This document shows, one piece after another, positions 33,121-46,751 of a stretch of 64,000 nt of DNA. Each line of letters starts with the position of its first letter. The first letter of the stretch is position 1. The notes below the pieces were generated by a model. That model saw only the letters and a list, made by a program, of their open reading frames with translations, did not search any database and was not told where the DNA came from. Source of the DNA: Riptortus pedestris (lineage: Eukaryota > Arthropoda > Insecta > Hemiptera > Alydidae); assembly GCA_019009955.1 (NCBI GenBank), contig CM032230.1:123738501-123802500 (forward strand), read 5' to 3'. Both the position numbers and the translations under genes were made by a program.

Positions 33121-33225
33121 AGCAGATTTCCCTTAAGGGAAATCAGCAATTGAGGTCGTACTCATGATGCGAGTTTCGAAAAATTTCTTCAAATCTCCAT
33201 CGATCCTACCCAGGAGATGACGAAA
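33121..33225 (-). mobile_element. HINE 3' end nested in Merlin
   Basis: AGCAGATTTCCCTTAAGGGA, then 'aggtcgtactcatgatgcga' and 'catcgatcctacccaggaga', ending in a T run at 33228. There is no 5' half. It lies downstream of the Merlin stop codon. Confidence 0.75.
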
Positions 33226-33444
33226 ATTTTTTTTTTTAATAATTTAGAATGTTTATTTTATAATATGGCAGCGTTATCTTGATAACCAAGAGCAGTGTTG
33301 AGGTTACCACCACATCATGTGTTTATCACTTCTTCTAGGAACAGTTGGTCTTAATGCAATCACTGGCTCCCCTAAAGTGCAAAAGACCCATTGCAGATTC
33401 CAGTTCCCACCACCCTCCCCTAAACACCACCGTGTATTAAAAAG

Positions 33445-34047
33445 TCCGCCACGAAAGAGCCGCGTAAACTAAGAAGATTTTCCACATGCTCACGTGGTAT
33501 AACACACCTTTGATCTTATATCACAACTTATTCCCTATTTCTATGTAACGAACAGTTAGGTAGAAGAGATCGATGGGCCGAGGGGGGGAGGGCTATGAAG
33601 GCTGAACACAAAACAGATCGAATAATTAGCTGAATTCTTATGTTACAAAATAGCATTACAATTGTCATCCATCAATAGTTTAATAAGATTGGTTCTATGA
33701 CATTTTACAATCCGAATCATAATAACAACAGTATTTTGAATTTTCGAATCCCCCCATATAAACCCCCACTACTCCATGTCTGACTTCAGCCAATAACAAA
33801 TATGATCTTTAGTGTTGACTGATAAAGTTAAATAACATCTTATGGCGTCATCTCGCGACGAATTTGCCTGAATACTGTATAATAAAGGTCTTTTGAAAAC
33901 AATGTTTAGTATTCAAGCTTCAAATAATCGGTTTCATGATATATATATAAAACTTTGAACGGGCCTCATTTTCTTCATCAAATTTCTCCCAAATCGCATT
34001 ATGAGTACAACCTCAATAGTTGATTTCCCTTGAGGGAAATCTGCTAA
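33445..34047 (+). mobile_element. HINE, divergent subfamily, nearly full-length
   Basis: TCCGCCACGAAAGAGCCGCG at the 5' tip, a divergent middle ('tattttgaattttcgaatcc', 'ttagtgttgactgataaag'), a very short (TA)n at about 33941 and a shortened 3' module. The hairpin is GATTTCCCTTGAGGGAAATC with TGCTAA (end 34047). The 5' hairpin is eroded while the 3' hairpin has one loop substitution. Confidence 0.75.
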
Positions 34048-34171
34048 AAAGGTCCAATAAAGTGCGTCACGGGAGTAAGTTTTGAATATGAAAATTTGTC
34101 TTGCATCCTTGGGCTGCCACTAACGTTCAACAACTCTAATCATAATTAAATTATTTAAAAAAATACATCAA

Positions 34172-34845
34172 AGCAGATTTCTCACGCGCTGGATGGCACA
34201 CAAGTGATCTCATCTTACCATATATTCTGAACTTCTAAGTAAAATGTTGAGGTATACTGAAAACTGGAAAAAAAGAAGCACGAAATACTCGCTAAATATT
34301 TGAGTTTACAAAAAATTTATTAATGAATGAAACCGGCAATTATAGAACACCAATATTTTAATGTGAATGGTTCAGTGGAAGCAATCATAATAACGGAAAT
34401 ATTCTTAATCCCAAGTTTCCTAAAATCCGTATTATTTTCTAGTTTAAGCTATTAAGGAATAAGGTCACCAGTATTGAATGAAACGGTTAAATATCGAGTA
34501 TAATATGTTGTATATTATATATGCGAGTATATAAAAAAAAAACAAAAAAACTTTTGAGTCAAGAGCGTGTTTCTCACTTTGTAAATATCTATTGGAATTA
34601 ATATTTAAGCATAACAAACTCGACCTTTAGTTTCACATAATATCTAAAACAAAAATTGCTACTGCACGAGAAGCAGCATACAAATGTGTATATATATAAT
34701 ATAAAATCAGTTCCGTTTAAAACTATATATATATAGATTGGAACGGATCTCATTTTCGTCATCTCATAAATAGGACAGATGGACATTTGAAGAAAATTAT
34801 TTTAAGATCGTTTAATGAGTCAACCTCGATAGCGATTTCTCTATA
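34172..34845 (+). mobile_element. Old HINE
   Basis: AGCAGATTTCTC near the start without the 5' tip, decayed middle, two small (TA)n patches near 34690 and 34720, and a 3' module 'acggatctcattttcgtcat' ending before a recognisable hairpin. Confidence 0.55.
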
Positions 34846-34849
34846 TGAA

Positions 34850-35338
34850 TTTCAGTTCTACAAAGTTACCAATGATAGCCTCACGAAATATTAACACTCA
34901 GGAAATTTTGAAACTTATTCTCATTCCGCATCATCTTCCGTACTGTAGAATACAATTATATTTTCTAGGCAACTAGACTGTTGGATTTTTCCGTTGGAGT
35001 GGTTTTGGATTAGACCAATAATAATCTGCCCCAAAAGGAATACAGTTGATTGTAGAAAACGTTGTCACAGGATAGGACCGTGCATATATTAAAAACCAAT
35101 CATTAATAATAAAAAAAAAAGATTTTGCCCTGACTCATATAAAGCTTAATTATTCATTTTCCTGAAGTAAAGAGATTAATTAAAATTTCTTTTTCATGTA
35201 GAATTAACAATTGCAAAAAAATTGACCATATGAGCTGAGGAAATTATTAAATGTATCAAATATAAAACTCTTCTTAAATACCGTACTCTTGCAAGGTGCA
35301 GAACAAAAAAAATAGATTTTCAAAGACAAAAGTTCTAT

Positions 35339-35340
<2 letters not shown>
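34850..35340. other. Unassigned AT-rich stretch
   Basis: No frame, terminal repeat or RNA-gene signature recognised. A long (TA)n (35341-35404) follows. Confidence 0.45.
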
Positions 35341-35404
<64 letters not shown>

Positions 35405-35407
<3 letters not shown>

Positions 35408-37061
35408 ATATATATATAAAATTGTAACCTCTGTCTGTACATTGATTTTTTTCGCGAAATTTCACGATAACTTTTCGTTTCACATGTCATAGACACCATA
35501 ACTGCATTTTGTTTCTTTGGTGTCTGTTTGTTTGTTTGTTTATTTGTTTGTTTGTTTGTTACCTTTTCACGCATAAATGGCTGAACCGAATTTTATGAAA
35601 CTTGGTATTCATATTACTACTAACCCAACTTAGACTTTAGGCTATATTAATATCCTCTGAGACGAACAGGAGTGGGGGTTATAAGGGAAGCCTGAAATTA
35701 AAAATAGCGATATTTCGTTTCCTATTGGTTTTTCGGCAATTATGCACATAACAAAAGTTGTTTACATTGTTATTTAGAGTAACTTTTGTTATATACTTTT
35801 TTTTCGTATACCGAATTATAAACGAGATATACGCTAAAACCTATAGCGGAAGTGAACAATTTTATTTGGGACAAAAGACCCAACCGAAATAAATAGAACT
35901 CGGTATGTGTATTAGCACGAACGCTTTCAATATAACAAGCCATACCAACATTTCTAGGGACGGGCAGGAGTGGGGGTTATAAGGGAAGCCAGAAATTCAA
36001 AATAGCGATATTTCGTTTCCTATTGGTTTTTTGGCAAATATGAACATAACAAAAGTTGTTTATTTTGTTATTTAGAGTAACTTTTGTTATATACACTTTT
36101 TTCTTATACCGAATTATAAACGAGTTATACGCTAAAAACTATAGCGGGAATCCACAATTTTATTTGGCACAAAAGACCCAACCGAAATAAATAAAACTCG
36201 GATGTGTATTAGCACGAACGCTTTCATTATAACAAGCCATACCAACATTTCTAGGGACGGGCAGGAGTGGGGGTTGTAAGGGAGGCCTGAATTTAAAAAT
36301 CGCGGTATTTCTTTTTCTATTCGTTTTTCGTCAAATATGAACATAATAAAAGTTGTTTATTTTGTTATTTAGAGTAACTTTTGTGATATTCATTTTTGTC
36401 TTTCAACAAAGTATAAACGAGATATACACTATAAACTAAAGCAGGAGTCAATTATTTCATTGGGCGGTAACGATTAAACCGAACTTAAAAAAACTCAGTA
36501 TGTCAATTAGCATTAATTCTTCCACGATTATAAGCTATATTAATTTTTTTAGGTTGGAACGGGAGTGGGGGTTATAAGGGAGGCCTGAAATAAAAATTCG
36601 CGATATTTCATTGTCTATTTGTTTTTCGACAAACATGCACATAACAAAAGTTGTTTACTTTGTTATTTAGATGAACTTTTGTTTTATACATTTCTCCAGG
36701 AACAATGTGTGGAGCAAGTAATTTGCGTAGAAATATTGATATGCTCAACAATTCATTCCAATTTGAACTATGAGGTTCCTCACCTGGAAAAATTAATTCA
36801 AATCTTTGTTAATATTTTGTCCTTAATAACTGAAATCTATGCATAATGCACAAGATACGGGAAAAATGACAATTTGGAGGACAGTGAAGACTTACATAAA
36901 AAATTAATTTTATTATTAACTAATGCCAAAAACGGGTATTAACCCTAAACACTGGGACGGGTAAATGTCAAAATATTGTGCAAATTAAAGCCTTGCCAAA
37001 AACATACCCTCACCATTCAGTCTCAAATTAATTCCCGGGCGAAGCCGGGTATCTAAGCTAG
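35405..37061 (+). mobile_element. Non-autonomous Helitron, best-preserved copy (1657 bp)
   Basis: Starts TC in an A|TC context inside (TA)n (TCTATATATATATAAAATTG), then 'aacctctgtctgtacattga', a TTTG microrepeat and 'cggctgaaccgaatttta'. Four ~0.3-kb units follow (marker 'ggagtgggggttataagg' near 35667, 35965, 36267 and 36562). A unique segment at 36690-36900 precedes the terminal block, hairpin CCCGGgcgaaGCCGGG and CTAG at 37058-37061 followed by T. 5' TC, 3' hairpin-CTAG and A|T target are all present. No protein-coding region of a Rep/helicase is seen; small frames in it are chance. Confidence 0.9.
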
Positions 37062-37517
37062 TATATATATATATATATACGAAACTGTTGTCAGTTTCAG
37101 CAATCATTGTAAAAAGACATTTATTTAATTTCCTCTTTTTAAGTAAACTTCCTTGTTTACTAAGAAGACCGCAACATCAAAGCGTATTGACTTGTTATGT
37201 TATAACCCGAACTGGATTACACAGTTATCTAAAAATACAAAACCTTGAGGTTTAGCTTATCTGAGTGGCTTTCAATATCATGAGTTTTCAATTGCTCTCA
37301 TTTATGCCAATTACGGCCGGTTTCCTGGGGGTGTTGGGCCTTGGAATATTTTAAGAGTTATGCCTACTCCATCTCTGTGTGTGTGCGTGTGTGTATGCGC
37401 GTGCGAATATGTGCGTGCGTGTGCACACCGTATCACAATAGTAAAATCTTACTCTTCTTTCCTCAATTAGTATATTGTGATGGCGAGGTGCTTTTATATT
37501 ACTGGTTTATATTAAAG

Positions 37518-37998
37518 TCCGACACGCAGGGGCTGCGTAAACTAAGCAGATTTCCCACGTGAAGTTTTATAATAGAGAAATCTGCCTAGCAAGGACAGTA
37601 GTAGGAAGGTATCTCTAGACCTATTCACGAGGGACGAATAGTTACGGACACGGCCGCACTAGTTCTCGGCGGATATTCCCGAACATAGTCGACTCCTGCC
37701 GACCACACACACAATACAAATGCAAATATCTCGGTTAATACCCATTATACCGAAAATATGTATATATCAATATTTATATTAATTTTAATTTGTAATAAGA
37801 TTGGTTTTATACCATTTTTCGATCCGACGTATAGTAACTGAGATATTTGGAATTTTCGAAATTCCTCTCCTCTAAAGCCCCCCACCCACAGGTCCGATTA
37901 CAGCCGTTAACGAACTTGATCTTTCTTTTTACATAAAACGACTAAATTTCTAGTTTCGTAACGATGAAACAAAAATTGCGACCGCTAGAGCGGTAACA

Positions 37999-38069
<71 letters not shown>

Positions 38070-38192
38070 TTGAACGGACCTCGTTTTCGCCATCTACCTA
38101 AATAGGATCGATGGACATTTGAAGAAAAATGTCGAAAATTCTGTCATGAGTACAACCTCAATAGCTGATTTCCCTTAAGGGAAATCTGCTAA
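37518..38192 (+). mobile_element. HINE, full-length
   Basis: TCCGACACGCAGGGGCTGCG, AGCAGATTTCCC, 'ctcggcgg' module, (TA)n at 38003-38066, perfect hairpin GATTTCCCTTAAGGGAAATC and TGCTAA ending 38192. A reverse Helitron fragment begins at the very next base. Confidence 0.85.
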
Positions 38193-38541
38193 AATAAACG
38201 ACTTTTGTTATGTGCATATTGGCCGAAAAAGCAATACGAAACGAAATATCGTCATTTTTAATTTCAGGCCTCCCTCATAACCCCTACTCCTGTTCATCTC
38301 AGAGAATATTAATATAGCCTAAAGTCTAAGATGGGTTAGCAGTAATATACATACCAAGTTTCATAAAATTCCTTTCAGCCGTTTATGCGAGAAAAGGTAA
38401 CAGACAAACGAATAACCAAACAAACAGACACCAAAGAAGCAAAATGCAGTTATGATTTCTATGACATGTGAAACGAAAAAGTATTGTTAAACTTCGAAAA
38501 AAAATAAAAAATCAATGTACAGACAGAGGTTACAATTTTAT
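38193..38541 (-). mobile_element. Helitron 5' part, reverse
   Basis: From 'aaataaacgacttttgttat' to 'agacagaggttacaatttta', i.e. the first ~350 bases of the Helitron read backwards. The 3' part is missing, cut at the HINE boundary. Confidence 0.75.
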
Positions 38542-38938
38542 ATTCTCATTTTCCCAATTGCATACGTTACACAGAACCACTTCATTATATTTACAATTGA
38601 CTTTATTTAGGAGAGTTTAGTGTCTCACAACATTTATTAACGAAAAATAGTTTGAATGTCAGAGTACTCTTAGCCAATTGATGATAAACGATCTATTCAC
38701 GCTATGGTCGTAATTCTATGGGAGGGAATTCCCGCCATGATATCACCATTTCACAATGCCTCAATGCATTCCAGCTATCGTGTATACAAAACCACAGTAA
38801 AAGTCGAAATAATGAGAATATTGGTAAAGTGTAACTGAAATGTTTTTTTTTTTTAATTAACTGTATATTATAATATAATGCTAGATGAATTATTCATCGA
38901 AACATTATTCGAGTATTCAGTCTATTTAATACAAAAAA

Positions 38939-39609
38939 TCCCTCACTCAGGGGCTGCGTAAACTAAGCAGATTTCCTACGTGAAGTTTTACAATAGAGAA
39001 ATCTGCATACTGGTAACACAATACCACCCTGATTAAATACAAACGGTAATGAGAAATCTTTCAGTACCTACATTAAAATAAATTCCCAACTGGAACGGCT
39101 TATTAATTTAAATAATAATTTATATTTTAATAACTCAATTTTTAGTAGTCCAAGAACTAAAGAAGGGGGGGGCGGATGAACAGAACGTATTTGCATAAAT
39201 CTCACAAAGTAAGGAAGGTAAGGTAAGGTTAGAAACGACAGGTAAAGTTAGAAGAAGCTTCCACCTGAGCCGAGCAATGAGGAAAAAGGCCGACCATATC
39301 CGAACTATACCCGACCACAGACTTCATAAAAATGCAAATATCTCGGTTAATATTCAAGATAGAGAATAAATGTATATAACAATATTTATAGTAAATTTAA
39401 TTTGCAATAAGATAGATTTTATAGAATTTTTCGATCCGATGCATAATAACGGAGATATTTAGTATTTTCGGAAACCCCCCCTCTAATCCCCCCTCCCACT
39501 AGTACAATTTTAGCCATTAACGATCTTGATCTGTCTTTTTACATAAAACGGTTAAATATCGAGTTTCGTAACGATCAAACAAACATTGCGACCGCTAGAG
39601 CGTTTACAG

Positions 39610-39668
<59 letters not shown>

Positions 39669-39801
39669 TATATATAGTTTTGAACGGGCCTCATTTTCGT
39701 CATCTCCTGGGTAGGATCGATGGACATTTCAAGAATTTTTTTTAAAATCGCGTCATGAGCACGACCTGTATAGCTGATTTCCCTTGAGGGAAATCTGCTA
39801 A
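38939..39801 (+). mobile_element. HINE, longest form (863 bp)
   Basis: TCCCTCACTCAGGGGCTGCG start, long 5' module with 'aaggtaaggtaaggttag', (TA)n at 39616-39677, hairpin GATTTCCCTTGAGGGAAATC, TGCTAA end. Same architecture as the copy at 27.0 kb. Confidence 0.85.
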
Positions 39802-39832
39802 AATACTCGAAGGTGGATTTTCTATTAAAACG

Positions 39833-40123
39833 TCCGTTTCGTAGGAGCTGCGTAAACTAAGCATATTACCCACTGGAATATGATCTCATCTCACCATCTG
39901 TTCAGGAAGCCTCTTTTGACAGGAATTAAAATGTTAGGTGGGCATCGGGTGTTTAATGATTGATGAGGAACTTAAAGTGAAAATCAGATGAGTAGAATGG
40001 GTGGGGGGGGGCGTGGTTTTTAAAAAACAAAAACCAGAAATACAAATGCCTAGGTTAATAATCCAGTTGGAGAAAACACATACAGAATAACAGTTGTAGA
40101 AAATTAAAATTTTAACATGATCA

Positions 40124-40130
<7 letters not shown>
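39833..40130 (+). mobile_element. HINE 5' half ending in (TA)n(GT)n
   Basis: TCCGTTTCGTAGGAGCTGCG with an altered AGCATATTACCC. It runs to the middle and stops at a compound microsatellite, (TA)n 40131-40180 then (GT)n 40181-40215. The 3' module is replaced by unrelated sequence. Confidence 0.6.

Positions 40131-40215
<85 letters not shown>
40131..40215. repeat. (TA)n(GT)n compound microsatellite
   Basis: About 25 TA units followed without a break by about 17 GT units. Confidence 0.95.
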
Positions 40216-40219
<4 letters not shown>

Positions 40220-40439
40220 GAAACTGTAGCCGTACTGGGTCGAAAACTACAATTTTTTTCCTTCTTTAAAACATCTGATTTATTTTAATCCCCAGTGCGT
40301 TTCAGGCATTGTAGCTTCTGATCAAGAGGTTCATTTTGTCTAAAATTACAATTTAAAATTTTATTTGTTAGTCTAGAATATATTCCATTTACAATATATC
40401 GTGACTATTGAAGGGAGGTAACCTGTAGATGACCCGTCA

Positions 40440-40934
40440 CGTCTTAGACATAATTTATTTTAAACAATTTACATAGCAATTATTTGTAAAAGGAACACAT
40501 TTTACCACCAGCATAGTTTCACGTAAAACAAATTCCGTCACGCAGGGGCTGCGTAAACTAAGCAGATTTCCCATGTGAAGCTATACAATAGAGAAATCTT
40601 TATACGAGAGCCGTCTCTCTATACGTTTGTTATCGGCGCAAATTTAATAAAAATACAAATATCTCGGTTAATATTCAAGATAGAGAATACATGTATAGAA
40701 CAATATTTATATTAATTTTAATTTGCAATAAGATTGGTTCTATACAATTTTTTGATCCGACGTATGGTAACGGAGATATTTCGAATTTTCAAAAAACCTT
40801 CCCTCTAAACCCCCTCCCTCCCCCTGATCCGATTTCAGCCGTTAACGAACTTGATCTTTCTTTTTACATAAAACGACTAAATATCGAGTTTGGTAACGAT
40901 CAAACAATAATTGCGACCGCTAGAGCGGTAACAG

Positions 40935-40986
<52 letters not shown>

Positions 40987-41700
40987 TTTTGAATGGACCT
41001 CATTTTCGTCATCTCCTGGGTAGGATCGATGGACATTTGAAGAAACATTTCGAAAATCGCGTCATGAGTACAACCTCAATAGCTGATTTCCCTTAAGGGA
41101 CAGAATCCAGTTTTTTTCTTTTCACTACAATACAAACAACTACAAATTTTCGAAAATGCATTCTTCCTGTTTTGTTCACTTCAAAAAACGGTATCTGATA
41201 TCCCTTTTGGAACTGGTTATTTCTGCTACTGAAATTGAATTTATCTCCAATGTGATGTGTTTTTTTTTTTCATGTCTTCATTATTTCGTTATTTCATTTT
41301 AAATACTTTTCTTTTTTGATTTCAGGATCTATCCCTTTCCCCTTAGATTTATTTTAAAGATAATTTTGTTGGCAACTACTTTTATGTCGCAGCAATTTTC
41401 AATATAATGTGCCGTTTCTGAAATAATGATTTGAGCATTTTACGACTAAAGGATGCGTCAGATCGTAAAATTCCCCGTTATAAACTCGTTTTAGAATTTC
41501 GTTTTCCACAAAAGCCCGCCATAGAAAGTATGGAAACCTATTGTAAATTCCAAAGTTATGTTCGCTGGAGAAGCACTGGAGATTACAAGGTTGTATTCTT
41601 GAGGTGCCACATGTATGGCACACCAAGTGTCAGCCTTTTATTAATACAATTGCAATTGCAAGGGGGGGGGGGGTGGCACGCGATCGTGGGACTCACTATA
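40440..41700 (-). mobile_element. Long-TIR mariner-type transposon, copy 2, split by a HINE
   Basis: 40440-40525 matches the inner left arm of the copy at 13.6 kb ('tttgtaaaaggaacacattt'). After a HINE, 41190-41260 is the reverse complement of its transposase 3' coding end ('ggtatctgatatcccttttg'), and 41330-41640 is the other arm ('aatgtgccgtttctgaaata', 'aaactcgttttagaatttcg'). The outer end is near 41695 after a G run. Heavily deleted. Confidence 0.6.
40534..41100 (+). mobile_element. HINE nested in the long-TIR transposon
   Basis: TCCGTCACGCAGGGGCTGCG start, (TA)n at 40938-40983, hairpin left arm complete but right arm cut after TTAAGGGA (41100), where transposon sequence resumes. Loss of only the last dozen bases suggests imprecise end formation or a later deletion. 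Confidence 0.8.
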
Positions 41701-41704
41701 TGTA

Positions 41705-41738
<34 letters not shown>

Positions 41739-41746
41739 CATACATA

Positions 41747-42475
41747 CTAGCTAGCGGACCCGACAGACGTTGTCCTGCATGATATTTCAAGCGATTAGGA
41801 TATTAAATTTATTCATATGTTTAAAACAAAAGCAACTTTTAATAACACAAAAACAACTTTTGTTATGTGCACGTTTGCCTAAAAACAAATAGAAAATGAA
41901 ATATCGCGAATGTTTTATTCAGACTTCCCCTATAACCCCCACTCCCGTTCGAACCAAAAAATTTAATATAGCTTATAATCATGGAAGAATTACATATAGA
42001 GTTTAATTTTTAGTGCCCAATGAAATTATTGGCTTCCACTTTAATTTTTTAGTGTATATCTCGTTTATACTTTGTTATAAGACAAAAGTGAATATATTAA
42101 AAGTTACTCTAAATAACAAAATAAACAACTTTTATCTTGTGCATATTTGCCGAAAAACCAATAGAAAATAAAAACATCCATCACGCAGGGGCTGCGTAAA
42201 CTAAGCAGATTTCCCACGTAAAGTTTTACAATAGAGAAATCTGCCTAATAACAACTGTAGTAGTAAGAAACCTCTAAACCTAAAACATTATTTAGGGGAT
42301 AACGCTATTTTTAATTTTAGGCCTCCATTCCTGCGCAATAGGGCTGATTTGTGAATCTAAACCATCCAGGGCGTCACCCGAACTCATACAAAAGAATTCA
42401 TTCAAATCGGTTCAGCCGTTTAGGAGGAGTTCAGTGACATACGCACTTACAGTAGAAGATAAAGATATATATACA
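41747..42475 (-). mobile_element. Helitron of a second subfamily, reverse
   Basis: Reverse-complemented, it ends GGGTCCGCTAG (or CTAG four bases further) followed by T, after a GGAC/GTCC stem. The body shares the ~0.3-kb unit sequence ('aacttttgttatgtgcacg', 'cccccactcccgttcg') with the other Helitrons. The 5' side has 'cggttcagccgtttaggagg', a block common in insect Helitrons. It contains a HINE 5' fragment at 42177-42285. Confidence 0.65.
42177..42285 (+). mobile_element. HINE 5' fragment inside a Helitron
   Basis: TCCATCACGCAGGGGCTGCG to 'agaaacctctaaacct', about 109 bases; the rest is missing and Helitron sequence resumes. Confidence 0.7.
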
Positions 42476-42762
42476 TATATACAAAACACAATAGCCAATT
42501 ACCCCTATAAAACAAACTCAAGTAAATGAATACAGGATAGTCCACAAGCTGTCTAAGGACCCCCTTCTTTAGTCTGGCTGCTGAGGAAAATATTGTTCTC
42601 AGGTCGTGGAGTAGAGGGGACAAGCTACCCGTCGAATGCTTCTGTTCAAGGCAACCTATTGTTATTCCCCGTGAAACGAACAGTACCGTGAGATTTCCTT
42701 TTCACGGGTAAGAACCTACAAACGAACACCTCGTTCCAAGTTTTTTTTTCCTTTGCGACAGA

Positions 42763-42797
42763 GCGCTTTTGGAGCACTCGCTCCATCATCAGTGCCC
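42763..42797 (-). other. Hammerhead-like motif
   Basis: Minus strand: CTGATGA (42786-42792), a 5-bp stem GGAGC/GCTCC with loop GAGT, then AAAAGCGC where a hammerhead core would need GAAA. This is the clearest hairpin of a motif that recurs in the window. One core mismatch makes self-cleavage by this copy unlikely. Confidence 0.35.
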
Positions 42798-42832
42798 TAC
42801 TGGCAAAATTTCCCCTTAAAAAGCACGCAGGG

Positions 42833-43295
42833 GCTGCGTAAACTAAGCAGATTCCCCACGTCAAGTTTTCCAATAGAGTAATCTGCCTAATAACAACTGT
42901 AGTAGTAAGAAACCTCTAAACCTATTCACGAGGGAAAAATAGTTACGGAAACGGCCACCAGAGCTCTCGGCGGAAAGTCCGAACATAGCCGACTCCTGCC
43001 GACCACACGCAGAATACAAATGCAAATATCTCGGTTAATATTCACGATAGAGAATAAATGTATATAACAATATTTATAGGAAATTTAATTTTCAATAAGA
43101 TTGGTTCTATACAATTTTTCGATCCGACGTATAGTAATGGAGATTTTTCGAATTTTTGAAAATCCCGCCTCTAAACCCCCCCTCCCATTGGTCCGATTTC
43201 AGTCGTTAACGAACTTGATCTTCCTTTTTATATAAAACGATTAAATTTAAAAAGTTTGGTGACTATTTAACAAAAATTGCGACCGCTAGAGTGTT

Positions 43296-43377
<82 letters not shown>

Positions 43378-43495
43378 AATATATATAGTTTTGAACGGAC
43401 CTGGGTAGGATCGATGGACATTTGAAGAAATTTTTCGAAAATCGCGTCATGAGTACGACCTCAATAGCTGATTTCCCTTAAGGAAAATCTGCTAA
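42833..43495 (+). mobile_element. HINE lacking the first bases
   Basis: Begins at GCACGCAGGGGCTGCG (TCCGTC lost). (TA)n at 43300-43373, shortened 3' module, hairpin with one mismatch (TTAAGGAAAATC), TGCTAA ending 43495. The next HINE starts five bases on. Confidence 0.8.
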
Positions 43496-43499
43496 AAAT

Positions 43500-45292
<1,793 letters not shown>

Positions 45293-45374
45293 GGCGAAGG
45301 AGGAAGGGTGAAATTCAGAAATACATAAATTGATTACGAGGTACTGTCTAGTTAACATCGAATCTTAAAAACAT

Positions 45375-45802
45375 TCCGTCACGCAGGGGCAGCGTAAACT
45401 AAGCAGATTTCCCACGTGATGTTTTACATTAGAGAAATTTCAAGAGAGTCGAGCAGGAAACGGCCGAACTAGCTTTTGGCAGGAAAGTCACCCGTCTGCT
45501 GGCCGTCCAGATTTAATAAAAATGCAAATATCTCGGTTAATATTCAAGATAGAGAATAAATGTATAGAACAATATTTATAGTAAATTTAATTTGCAATAA
45601 GATTGATTCTGTACAATTCTTCGATCTGACGCACAGTAACGGAGATATTTCGATTTTCTGAAAATCCTCCCCTCTAAACCCCCCCTCCCACTGGTCCGAT
45701 TTCAGCCGTTAACGAACTTGATCTTTCTTTTCACATAAAACGACTAAATATGGAGTTTGGTAACGATCAAACAATAATTGCGACCGCTAGAGCGGTAACA
45801 GG

Positions 45803-45873
<71 letters not shown>

Positions 45874-45991
45874 TTTTAAACGGACCTCATTTTCGTTATC
45901 TACTGGGTAGGATTGATGGACATTTGAAGAAAAATTTCGAAAATCGCGTCATAAGTACAACCTCAATAGCTTTTTAAGGGAAATCTGCTAA
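45375..45991 (+). mobile_element. HINE, full-length, damaged hairpin
   Basis: TCCGTCACGCAGGGGCAGCG start, (TA)n 45806-45870. The 3' hairpin left arm is largely deleted (AATAGC then TTTTTAAGGGAAATCTGCTA), so only the terminal strand survives. Confidence 0.8.
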
Positions 45992-45999
45992 AAAAAATC

Positions 46000-46740
46000 T
46001 CAAGACTTGCGTTATATACGATCCACGTTGTTAACTACATCCTTGAATCGTTTTGACTGAGTGTTAATTTAAAATGTAAGATTTCATATTCCGTCATTTA
46101 TAGTCGGCAGATGGAGGGCACCAGAATAGTGACAGCAATTTCCGTTGATGAAGATATTCGAAGGATTTTCTAAGAATATTTCCTCGTCCGTTTTTCTCGT
46201 TGTGCTAAAAAAAAAAAAAAAAAAAAAAATGTCAGAAGGATAAAATTATTCTCCAAGAAAATGTCGTGTTGAGATCTGGGCCCTATAGAAATGGCTTTAG
46301 GGAAAATAAGAATGCTCTTTTGTAAATAGATTTGAACGACATTTATTGCCCGAATTTTTTATTAAGCCTTACACTCTCATCCACACTTTCTAAACTTGTT
46401 TTTGAGTTTCTTCCATATTTACCAAAATACTTTGTATTTTAGAGGCATTTTTTACGCTTTCAAAAGCCTTTGGTTTGGAAAAATGGATTTACACGAAATT
46501 GCTATGGCAGTGTTGTAAATATTGAAGTCCCATGGTTTTAAATACAACTCATTCAGATCCATTATATTTTTTTTTTTGTATACGGAAAGTAACTGAATAG
46601 GGAAAATTTTGATCCTCCTACACTTTGAAATTTACTACTTTTTGACCGCTAACCTTATTTAAATATATAACTTAAAATTTATTAATGGAATTGATATTTC
46701 AATAATAAATCAGCAGTAAAGAGTGAATTATATTAATAGT
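46000..46740. other. Unassigned stretch
   Basis: Contains an A run at 46207-46229. No element ends or long frames seen. Confidence 0.45.
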
Positions 46741-46751
46741 TCAAAAATGAC

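Larger units (their letters stand above)
32609..33389 (+). mobile_element. Merlin (IS1016-like) transposon
   Basis: A 30-base inverted repeat (GGGTCTTTTGCACTTTAGGG at 32609, its complement ending 33389) is flanked by an 8-base direct repeat with one difference: attgcagc (32601-32608) and attgcaga (33390-33397). Merlin elements make 8-9-base duplications. Inside are the C-terminal half of the transposase and a nested HINE 3' end. At 781 bp it is internally deleted. Confidence 0.85.

Noticed and set aside
36132..36344. 70-codon minus frame, with a similar one at 955-1140 (+)
   Set aside because: Both are the same Helitron internal unit read in the same direction; the similarity reflects repeat copies, not a conserved protein.
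37341..37562. Cys/Val/Arg-rich 73-codon frame
   Set aside because: Driven by a degenerate (GT)n tract at about 37376-37428 and it runs into a HINE 5' end.
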